64,000 nucleotides of DNA from Magnetococcus marinus MC-1 (lineage in GTDB: Bacteria; Pseudomonadota; Magnetococcia; Magnetococcales; Magnetococcaceae): the NCBI RefSeq assembly GCF_000014865.1, contig NC_008576.1, forward strand, positions 4,183,001 to 4,247,000, written 5' to 3'. The notes beneath the pieces were generated by a model. That model was not told the DNA's origin. It saw only the letters and a program-made list of their open reading frames with translations, and searched no databases. The translations under genes were made by a program, and so were the position numbers. Shown here one piece after another: positions 54,720 through 61,794 of this stretch; the first letter of the stretch is position 1, and each line of letters opens with the position of its first letter.

Positions 54720-55323
54720 CCATAGCCGGGCTTGTTTTTTTGCACTCCGTCAGATATGGAACAGATACCAATGCTTATCCAATTGAGTACAGTCATAGGC
54801 GGGCATGCCCTCCGTGATGTCATAGAGTTTTTGCGCACAATCAGCCATTGGCTCTTCAGAATATAAATAACTTACCGATCCACCAACAAAATAATAGTCT
54901 ATTTTTACCCTTACCTGACTGAAGCCATTACGTAAAAGCCCAACATCATACACCCCCGCTTTTCTCATGAGTCTGCCATACGCCTGAACCCGACGCTCGG
55001 GTATCTGTTCACTGGTCATAGAGCGTTTGATCTCTTTAAAATCATCGAGCCGGACGACGCAACACCGTTCGTGTGGGTCAAGAATGATCGAGCTGTAGGA
55101 GGCTATGTCTTCCTTGAGCATGGTAACCAACCGTTCAAGCGTCTCTTTGTTCGACGGGAACGTATGAATGAGGTACCAATCCGGCGGCAGGGCCATCCAT
55201 TTGATCCAGACAAAACTGAACAGCGTCAGCAAAGCGGCCAGGAGCGGATGTCGACTCAACCAACGCACAAATCCAATGGCCATAAGAGACCTCACCAAAA
55301 AAACGGGGACCGCCATAGCGGCG
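54720..55323 (-). repeat. 604-bp duplicated segment, copy 1
   Basis: Nearly identical to 55483-56087; a one-base difference in a T run shifts the offset from 763 to 764 bp. It covers one membrane-protein gene with its ribosome site and part of the upstream terminator hairpin. The copies differ at a handful of bases, so the duplication is fairly recent. Confidence 0.92.
54750..55283 (-). CDS. Membrane-anchored protein, probable toxin-immunity protein (copy 1)
   Basis: 177 residues. A membrane helix at the N-terminus (HPLLAALLTLFSFVWIKW, about 11-28) is followed by a soluble domain of about 145 residues with scattered Cys. I recognise no family. It differs from the second copy at five residues: ERR for ESR near residue 100, and GFSQVRVKID for GYSQVWISID near residue 125. 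The start at 55283 (GAGG six bases upstream) is preferred; the ATG at 55316 lies in the terminator stem of the ancestral locus. In the minus-strand order it lies after a second copy and a toxin-like gene, so it is likely an extra immunity copy (inference). Confidence 0.7.
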   Translation of the reverse strand: MAIGFVRWLSRHPLLAALLTLFSFVWIKWMALPPDWYLIHTFPSNKETLERLVTMLKEDIASYSSIILDPHERCCVVRLDDFKEIKRSMTSEQIPERRVQAYGRLMRKAGVYDVGLLRNGFSQVRVKIDYYFVGGSVSYLYSEEPMADCAQKLYDITEGMPAYDCTQLDKHWYLFHI

Positions 55324-55482
55324 CTCTGCCGGTGTCACTTGCCCCGGTTGCTCCCTGGACCTCACTGGAGGAGTTACTCCGAAGCTTATCGCGCTGGATC
55401 GTGCCCTGGGCAGCCTATAACATTCACATCGTCGATGCTCAGCCTCTCGATCTCTCCAGCACCGAGCACAGAGTTATGCTCT
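55324..55482. other. Unique spacer between the two duplicated segments
   Basis: 159 bp not present elsewhere in the window. On the minus strand it reads, in one frame, EHNSVLGAGEIERLSID, ending with a stop at about 55387; it could be the 3' end of an older toxin gene. A plus-strand frame is also open. No decision is possible from sequence alone. Confidence 0.35.
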
Positions 55483-56087
55483 CCATAGCCGGGCTTGTTT
55501 TTTTTGCACTCCGTCAGATATGGAACAGATACCAATGCTTATCCAATTGAGTACAGTCATAGGCGGGCATGCCCTCCGTGATGTCATAGAGTTTCTGCGC
55601 ACAATCAGCCATTGGTTCTTCAGAATATAAATAACTTACCGATCCACCAACAAAATAATAGTCTATTGAAATCCATACCTGACTGTAGCCATTACGTAAA
55701 AGCCCAACATCATACACCCCCGCTTTTCTCATGAGTCTGCCATACGCCTGAACCCGACTCTCGGGTATCTGTTCACTGGTCATAGAGCGTTTGATCTCTT
55801 TAAAATCATCGAGCCGGACGACGCAACACCGTTCGTGTGGGTCAAGAATGATCGAGCTGTAGGAGGCTATGTCTTCCTTGAGCATGGTAACCAACCGTTC
55901 AAGCGTCTCTTTGTTCGACGGGAACGTATGAATGAGGTACCAATCCGGCGGCAGGGCCATCCATTTGATCCAGACAAAACTGAACAGCGTCAGCAAAGCG
56001 GCCAGGAGCGGATGTCGACTCAACCAACGCACAAATCCAATTGCCATAAGAGACCTCACCAAAAAAACGGGGACCGCCATAGCGGCG
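55483..56087 (-). repeat. 605-bp duplicated segment, copy 2
   Basis: The toxin-proximal copy of the duplication. It ends inside the terminator hairpin that follows the toxin gene, whose full stem is preserved only here. Confidence 0.92.
55514..56047 (-). CDS. Membrane-anchored protein, probable toxin-immunity protein (copy 2)
   Basis: 177 residues, almost identical to the copy at 54750, with the same N-terminal membrane helix and start context (GAGG, six bases, ATG at 56047). It lies 73 bases after the stop of the type-44-like toxin gene, on the same strand. That is the usual place for an immunity gene. The membrane anchor would suit protection against a toxin that acts in or crosses the envelope (inference). 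A rho-independent terminator lies between the toxin and this gene, so it is expressed by read-through or by its own promoter. Confidence 0.72.
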   Translation of the reverse strand: MAIGFVRWLSRHPLLAALLTLFSFVWIKWMALPPDWYLIHTFPSNKETLERLVTMLKEDIASYSSIILDPHERCCVVRLDDFKEIKRSMTSEQIPESRVQAYGRLMRKAGVYDVGLLRNGYSQVWISIDYYFVGGSVSYLYSEEPMADCAQKLYDITEGMPAYDCTQLDKHWYLFHI

Positions 56088-56090
56088 GTC
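56061..56090 (-). terminator. Rho-independent terminator after the toxin gene
   Basis: On the minus strand, GACCGCC (56090-56084) pairs with GGCGGTC (56078-56072) around a 5-nt loop, followed by CCCG and seven T (56067-56061). In copy 1 the corresponding stem is truncated because the duplication ends there. Confidence 0.75.
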
Positions 56091-56119
56091 TCCCGGAGTA
56101 AGTAGCATACCTAAAACGA

Positions 56120-56686
56120 TTAGCGCCCTCTGCGGCGCAGGTAGTCCGATCCGTAACGCATGCCTTGGATGACCTGTTGGCAATCGTCAATCGGTTCGCC
56201 AAAACAACTGGTTGGCTTCTTCATATCCCAGGGGCGTCCAGAACTGTCGGAGAACGGAACACGTAGATTCTTGGCGTCGGTGAGTCCTTGAAATGCCCCC
56301 CCTGCCCTTAGGCAAGTTTCTGGATCGTGTCCAGCGGCCACGCAGGTAGCACCATAATTAATGTTGCCAGCCCGTTCCCGTTTAGACCAAGAATGGTCTT
56401 TCTGTTTTTTTTTATAATCCCATGTTCCGTCCTCCCGAACGCGATTAACCCAGGCGAACCAATTCTCCTTGAGGGTCTTTTCGATGTTCTTGTCTACCTC
56501 TTGCCAACCATAGGCAGGCGGATTGGAGCGTTCGGCTGGTTGCGTGTAACGGGGATTCCACTGCTCTTGCCGCTCAACTTGTCGCTGCCACTGCTGCGTC
56601 TGCGCTTGCGTCTGTGTCTCACACGCCTGCCGACCGATAGGGTTGGGTATGTTGCTACAATGATCTTTTCGATTAAACACGATCAC
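56120..56686 (-). CDS. Polymorphic-toxin-type protein with a type 44 (Ntox44-like) domain
   Basis: 188 residues. The C-terminal ~115 residues match, by eye, the pattern of polymorphic toxin type 44: GTWDYKKKQ, then GNINYGATCVAAGHDPETCL, RAGGAFQ, and the closing GEPIDDCQQVIQGMRYGSDY. The N-terminal ~70 residues are Gln-rich and lack a secretion module, so this is either a free-standing toxin or a toxin tip detached from a larger protein. Such domains are used in contact-dependent or type VI competition; the exact activity is not claimed here. Downstream lie two copies of a probable immunity gene. The family call is from memory of motifs. Confidence 0.6.
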   Translation of the reverse strand: MIVFNRKDHCSNIPNPIGRQACETQTQAQTQQWQRQVERQEQWNPRYTQPAERSNPPAYGWQEVDKNIEKTLKENWFAWVNRVREDGTWDYKKKQKDHSWSKRERAGNINYGATCVAAGHDPETCLRAGGAFQGLTDAKNLRVPFSDSSGRPWDMKKPTSCFGEPIDDCQQVIQGMRYGSDYLRRRGR

Positions 56687-57343
56687 ACGCCCTTAGCGTT
56701 CCAGGTCTCACGATGGAGAGGAGATGAACCACGACTTTTCCCTTGCCTTGTTGGGCGGTCCTGATATCCTCAGGCTACATTTTGTGGCGTCATCCGTGTT
56801 CCCGCACGGGTGGCCCATCCCGGAACGGTGCGCTGACCCAGGTTGGCGCACCCTCTCTTGTTAAAAATATTATAGTAATAATGTTTGATATCTGTTGCAA
56901 GTAATAAATTGCCATCGACGCTTAATCTCTTGATGAACGCTTCTGCACAGCCCCAGAACCCTCACCAGAGAGCACGCTTATCTGTTTGAGAATAATTCTG
57001 ATTGACATTCAAAAACGCTCTGCTTAGGCTGTCCCTTATAGACTCGATTGTGGGAAAGCGCTTGGACGCTATGGGGAACAGGCCCAGCAAACCGCTTAAC
57101 CCCACATGGGGGGTTCAATCCGCAGCATGCACCGCACAAGAGAAGCGGACAGCGCGTACCTCGATCGCCTCGGCGATCACCTCAATGAAGTGGTTTCTGT
57201 TGTAGGGGCCATGGGTGCCGCCCGCACAATGCGACCCTTCAGCCGAGCAATGGTGAGCGAGTGAGGCTTGGACCCCCATCGCGCAGCTTGGGAAAATTCG
57301 GCCAAAGGCCACCACAGCAATCTACAAAGAGCGTCTCATATGC
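56687..57343. other. 657-bp region without a supported gene
   Basis: An AT-rich stretch near 56855-56920 has a TATAAT on the minus strand (56874-56869), a candidate -10 box for the toxin gene. Between them is a hairpin, GGTGCGC / GCGCACC (56827-56833 and 56846-56852). A short plus-strand frame from the ATG at 57106 to 57264 (52 codons) looks coding-like in part (YLDRLGDHLNEVVSVVGAMG) but matches nothing I know. Confidence 0.4.
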
Positions 57344-58303
57344 ATGTCGATACCATTAAGAGAGATCCGTCATGAGCACAATTTTTAAAACAGTGCTGCC
57401 CATGACAACGAAAAGAAAACGCTCAGTGTAATCATCCTCACCGGCGTCATGATGGGCGTTGAAATCATCGCTGGTGTGCTGACGGGATCCATGGCTCTGC
57501 TGGCGGATGGGTGGCATATGGGAACCCATGCCTTTGCCCTGGGGATTACCTATTTTGCCTATGTGATGGCAAGAAAGTATGCTGGTTCTGCGAAATTTAG
57601 CTTCGGAACCGGGAAATTCGGCATTTTATCCGGTTATACCAGCGCCCTCTTTTTGGGGGGTACAGCCCTCTATATGATTGTGGAGTCCTTCGCACGTTTG
57701 TTCAATCCGGTGCCCATCGCCTTTGACGAAGCCATTTTAGTCACCCTCATCGGGCTTGCTGTCAATGGGTTGAGTATCTGGATGCTCCACAGCAACGATG
57801 GTCATAACCACCACCATCATGATCATCACCACGACCACCATCATGATCATCACCATGACCACAATCTGCGGGCGGCCTACTTGCATGTGCTCGCCGATGC
57901 ATTGACTTCTGTGTTGGCCATTGTGGCGCTGGTGGCGGGAAAATTGGCAGGCTGGTCCTTTCTCGACCCGGCCATGGGCATTGTCGGCGGCCTTTTAATC
58001 GCCCGCTGGGCATGGGGCCTGCTCCACAGCAGCGCCTTTATCCTGCTGGATGGCCATGGTGACCAAGCGAGCCAGCATGCCATTGTGCAAGCCATTGAAT
58101 CCGATGACGACAGCGTCGTCAGCGATCTCCACATCTGGCCCCTCGGTTCCAATGCGCTTGCCGCTGCCATCACTGTCGTTACAAAAGCGCCCCGAACCCC
58201 CGAGGATTACCGGTCACGGCTTGCCCCAATTGCCAAGCTCAAACACACAACCATCGAAATTCACCCGTGCAACGATCAAAGCTGTGCCTGTTCCCAGCGC
58301 TGA
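57344..58303 (+). pseudogene. dmeF: DmeF-type cation-diffusion metal exporter with an in-frame TAA near the N-terminus
   Basis: From the ATG at 57344 the frame reads MSIPLREIRHEHNF, then TAA at 57386-57388, then NSAAHDNEKKTLSVIILTG and the rest of the transporter. In related DmeF proteins a Leu usually sits at this point between the His-rich start and the ERKT-like segment, so TTA to TAA is the likely change. The rest is complete: six helices, LLADGWHMGTHA in helix 2, a long His/Asp-rich loop (about 57800-57865, HHHHDHHHDHHHDH type), HVLADALTSVLAIVALVAG and a cytoplasmic C-terminal domain. DmeF exports Co/Ni from the cytoplasm. Translation could restart at the ATG at 57449 or 57452, losing only the cytoplasmic N-terminus, so some function may remain. 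Confidence 0.72.
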
Positions 58304-58403
58304 CAACAAGCCACTTTTCCCACCACCCCGGTAAGCGGCGCGGCGTCCCTACGGGGGCAAACCCAGGCAGGGAGCATACGCCCATAGGGCATGGCTCCGC
58401 CCC

Positions 58404-58844
58404 CTACCAACTACCGCTGTTGACCATACTGGCCCAGGGCTCTTGCATAGGCAGGGCCTCCCCTTTTTGCAGTAATTCAATACTAATCCCATCGGGACTA
58501 CGAAAAAAGGCCATGTGCCCATCTCGCGGTGGCCGCAAAATCGTCACACCACCCTGCTGCATCCGTGCACAAACCGCATAAATATCCTCAACCAACAGCG
58601 CTATATGGCCAAAATTACGCCCACCGCTGTAACACTCACTCTCCCAATTGTAGGTAAGCTCAATCTCTGGCGCCTGCTCCCCCTTGGCCCGCTCCAGATC
58701 CTCCGGCGCGGCCAGATAGACCAGGGTAAACCGCCCCGCCTGACTCTCCTTGCGCTGGGTCTCAACCAACCCCAACAGATCCCGGTAAAAATGCAGCGAC
58801 GCCTCTAAATCCGCCACCCGCACCATGGTATGTAAAAACCGCAT
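58404..58844 (-). CDS. gloA: Glyoxalase I (lactoylglutathione lyase)
   Basis: 146 residues, cytoplasmic. Two beta-alpha-beta-beta-beta modules carry the four metal ligands of the enzyme: His5 (FLHTMVRV), Glu62 (IELTYNW), His80 (NFGHIALLV) and Glu123 (ISIELLQ). Also typical are SLHFYRDLLGL and FRSPDGI. It converts the hemithioacetal of methylglyoxal and glutathione to lactoylglutathione. Spacing of the ligands is slightly longer than in E. coli GloA because of the ERAKGEQ insertion. I start it at 58844 (AAGGGAG seven bases upstream) rather than 58877. The neighbouring hybrid kinase is upstream on the same strand; no functional link is evident. Confidence 0.88.
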   Translation of the reverse strand: MRFLHTMVRVADLEASLHFYRDLLGLVETQRKESQAGRFTLVYLAAPEDLERAKGEQAPEIELTYNWESECYSGGRNFGHIALLVEDIYAVCARMQQGGVTILRPPRDGHMAFFRSPDGISIELLQKGEALPMQEPWASMVNSGSW

Positions 58845-58898
58845 TGTGCCGCTCCCTTTCAACTTGCGTACCACCAAGCCCGCACCAAACCATAACCC

Positions 58899-61520
58899 CT
58901 AAACCTGCTGCCCCTTATAAAGACCCCTCGTCTCCCTATAAACCTCGATCAAACAGTTACATAAATCGTGCATTTGCGTCCACTGCTGCGCTTTGCAAGC
59001 AGCATCCAACTGCATGGCACAGGCAGCCAATCGGGCTGCTCCAAAGGTGGCTGCACTGCTCTTTAAGGGGTGGACCTCCAGCGCTACGGTCTGCCAAGCC
59101 TCATTATCCAACGCCGTAGAGATCGCCTGCAAACGGGCATCGGCCTCATCAATAAATACCTCCAGAATACGGGGTAACAACGAACAGTGGGTATCTTCGG
59201 CCAAACGCTCCAGCACCTTCTCATCGCGGATCGGGGCGTTGGAATGACACCGCTTAGCCCCCACCCCTTGCTGGCCTGTCTGCTGAGCCTGCGTCACCAA
59301 TGCCAAGATACCATTGAGCAAAATGTTGCGCTGGATCGGCTTGGTAATAAAGTCCTGCGCCCCCGCCGCCAGACATTGCGCGCGTACCTCTGGATAGGCA
59401 TTGGCGGTAAGCGCAATGATGGGAATATCCCGCAGCGGGGCATTCATGCCACGGATACGTGCAATGGCCTGCCAGCCATCCATCTCTGGCATGGCTAAAT
59501 CCATAAGAATCAGATCATAAGGCGCACGGGTCAACGCTTCCAGCACCTCCAAACCATTGACCGCCACATCCACGTGGCACCCCACCCGGGCCAACATCGC
59601 CACCGCCACCATCTGATTGGTGGGGCTGTCCTCGGCCAGGAGTACCCGCACCCCATGCAGTTGTACCTCCTGCTCGGAATTGTCCAACACCTCATCTTGG
59701 GGCGCATGCGCATAGCCAAAACGGGCGGTAAAGGTAAAACGACTACCCCCACTTGGTGGACTCTCCAAGCGAATCTCCCCCCCCATCAGATCCACCAAAT
59801 GACGACAGATCGCCAACCCCAAACCACTGCCCCCATATTTGCGGGAATAAGACGGGTCTAACTGATTAAAGGGCTGAAACAGTTGGGTCAACTGTTGCGG
59901 AGGAATGCCAATACCACTATCTTGCACCTCAAACTGCAACAGTAGAGAATCCTCTCTCTTCGCCTGTTGCGCCACCCGCATCGTGACCCCCCCCTGGTGG
60001 GTAAATTTAATGCCATTACTCACCAAATTCATCAACACCTGGCGCAGACGCCCAGGATCCCCCTGCACCCACGCCGGAAGGTTAGCCCCCTGCTCCAGTT
60101 CCAGCGTGATGCCCTTGGCCGTAGCACGGGGTAAAAACAGATCATGCACCCCCTTTAAGATCTGTTCTGGACTAAAAGCGCTCTGCTCCAGTTCCAGATG
60201 CCCCGCCTCAATTTTGCTAAAATCCAAAATATCGTTTAACAGGGTAAGCATGGATTCGGCAGACTCCTGCGCGGTGGCAAGCCACTCCTGCTGCTGACCA
60301 TCCAAGCGGCGATCATTGAGCAAACCAAGCATACCCAAAATACCATTCATCGGGGTGCGCACCTCATGACTCATCACCGCCAAAAAACGCGACTTGGCCA
60401 TATTGGCCGCCTCGGCCTGCTCCTTGGCCTCAATCAAAGCGCGCTCCTCTTGCAACCGCTCACTGACATCTGCCACCAATCCCACAAACAGCCGCTCCCC
60501 CTCGAATACCATCTCATTGACCGACAAGCGGATGGGTAATAGGGCACCATCTTTGCGCTGCGCGGTGACATGCCGTCCCGCTGAACCGATCACCCGGGGC
60601 GCCGCCCCTTGCAGATAGCGCTGCACATAATCATCATGTTGGCTACGGTAGGGTTCGGGCATGAGCATGGTGATCTGCTCCCCCACCACCTCCGCCGCCG
60701 CATAACCAAAAATCCCCTCCGCCGCGTGGTTGAAACTCAAAACTTTGCCGCTGCTGTCCATGGTGATCAAACCATCCATCACCGTGTGCATAATGGTGGC
60801 CTCTAATTTGGCCATGCGGTTGCTGGTATAGAGTGATTTTTTTAAACGCTGATAGGTTTTATCCAACTCCCCCGACATACGGTTAAAGGCGGTGGCGGTC
60901 AACGCCAACTCATCCTGCCCCTGCACGGGTATGCGATGGTTAAAATGTCCATGGCCTATGGCTGTAGCCGCCTCCCGCAAATGCACCAACTGACGGGTAA
61001 GGTAACTGCCCAGCAACCAGGAAACCAGTATTGAGGCACTCATCGCCAACAGTGCCAAACGTAGTTGCTGGTTCTGTGCAGCGTGCAGCGCCTTTATAAT
61101 CGGTGTCACGGGCAGCCCTAATGCCAAGGTTGCATAGACACTCTGCTCATGCAGCATCGGGTGGCGCAGATCAAAGGTGGCGTCGTCTATATCCCGTAAA
61201 TTTATGTCTGGCTTGATATGGGGGGTGGGTGCTGGACCAAATTGATAGAGGATCTGCTGTTGGTTGTCGTAAATGCTTAGATAGGTTATAGCATTTTTCT
61301 GCACAATCTCATGAGCAATCGCCTGTAATGCGCTGTGGTTTTTTTCTAAAATGGGTGCTTTGGTCGCGGTGTCCATAAGCGTGGTAAGGGTTTTCGCATG
61401 GGCCAACAGATTATTTTGGTGTGATTGCCGCAGATCGTCCAAGGCTGAACTGACCAATGTAAGCAATACAAAAGCTTGAATAAGCGCTATACCCAGCACG
61501 GTTTTTAGTCGAAAGGACAT
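58899..61520 (-). CDS. Hybrid sensor histidine kinase (TM-HAMP-PAS-HisKA-HATPase-REC-HPt)
   Basis: About 873 residues. Helix 1 at about 6-25 (VLGIALIQAFVLLTLVSSAL), a periplasmic sensor to about 155, helix 2 at about 158-180, HAMP, PAS at about 245-365 (LITMDSSGKVLSFNHAAEG), HisKA with His385 (VMSHEVRTPMNGIL), ATPase (GGSGLGLAICRHL), a receiver with Asp674 (LILMDLAMPEMDG) and HPt with His817 (LEVHPLKSSAATFG). All phosphorelay residues are present. The periplasmic region looks like a single Cache-type fold (inference). The start is probably the ATG at 61520, with GGAGG upstream. Two tandem 42-bp repeats lie in its upstream region. Confidence 0.9.
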   Translation of the reverse strand: MSFRLKTVLGIALIQAFVLLTLVSSALDDLRQSHQNNLLAHAKTLTTLMDTATKAPILEKNHSALQAIAHEIVQKNAITYLSIYDNQQQILYQFGPAPTPHIKPDINLRDIDDATFDLRHPMLHEQSVYATLALGLPVTPIIKALHAAQNQQLRLALLAMSASILVSWLLGSYLTRQLVHLREAATAIGHGHFNHRIPVQGQDELALTATAFNRMSGELDKTYQRLKKSLYTSNRMAKLEATIMHTVMDGLITMDSSGKVLSFNHAAEGIFGYAAAEVVGEQITMLMPEPYRSQHDDYVQRYLQGAAPRVIGSAGRHVTAQRKDGALLPIRLSVNEMVFEGERLFVGLVADVSERLQEERALIEAKEQAEAANMAKSRFLAVMSHEVRTPMNGILGMLGLLNDRRLDGQQQEWLATAQESAESMLTLLNDILDFSKIEAGHLELEQSAFSPEQILKGVHDLFLPRATAKGITLELEQGANLPAWVQGDPGRLRQVLMNLVSNGIKFTHQGGVTMRVAQQAKREDSLLLQFEVQDSGIGIPPQQLTQLFQPFNQLDPSYSRKYGGSGLGLAICRHLVDLMGGEIRLESPPSGGSRFTFTARFGYAHAPQDEVLDNSEQEVQLHGVRVLLAEDSPTNQMVAVAMLARVGCHVDVAVNGLEVLEALTRAPYDLILMDLAMPEMDGWQAIARIRGMNAPLRDIPIIALTANAYPEVRAQCLAAGAQDFITKPIQRNILLNGILALVTQAQQTGQQGVGAKRCHSNAPIRDEKVLERLAEDTHCSLLPRILEVFIDEADARLQAISTALDNEAWQTVALEVHPLKSSAATFGAARLAACAMQLDAACKAQQWTQMHDLCNCLIEVYRETRGLYKGQQV

Positions 61521-61590
61521 CATACCTCCACAAGGCAAGCAGCCCCAGCCTGCACAAACATAACCAGGAGATGCGCTTAATACATCCCCA

Positions 61591-61674
61591 CATCACTTAA
61601 CGGGGGACACACTCCAATACAACGGCAAAATGCATCACTTAACGGGGGACACACTCCAATATAACGGCAAAATG
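61591..61674. repeat. Tandem pair of 42-bp direct repeats
   Basis: Copy 1 at 61591-61632 and copy 2 at 61633-61674 differ at one base (C or T after CCAATA). Each begins CATCACTTAACGGGGGACAC. They lie between the two hybrid kinase genes, in the upstream region of the 58899-61520 gene. Confidence 0.85.
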
Positions 61675-61794
61675 GGTTTCCCATCTCCACGTTGGACGCA
61701 CCAAGCCGAACCAATCCCGATTGCCTCTCGTCCCCTAGAACCACCACCCCATCAATCGCCCATCAAGAAGGGGTAGCCATTCGTGCGGACCGCC

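Noticed and set aside
55071-55550. Plus-strand open frame opposite the immunity copy
   Set aside because: It is antisense to the duplicated gene over much of its length and has no good start; the minus-strand genes have ribosome sites and a signal-anchor helix.
56327-56764. Plus-strand open frame opposite the toxin-like gene
   Set aside because: It is antisense to the gene with the type 44-like motifs and shows no recognisable protein pattern.
57002-57205. 67-codon plus-strand frame upstream of dmeF, considered as a DmeR regulator
   Set aside because: It lacks the Cys and His residues and the helical pattern of the RcnR/CsoR family.
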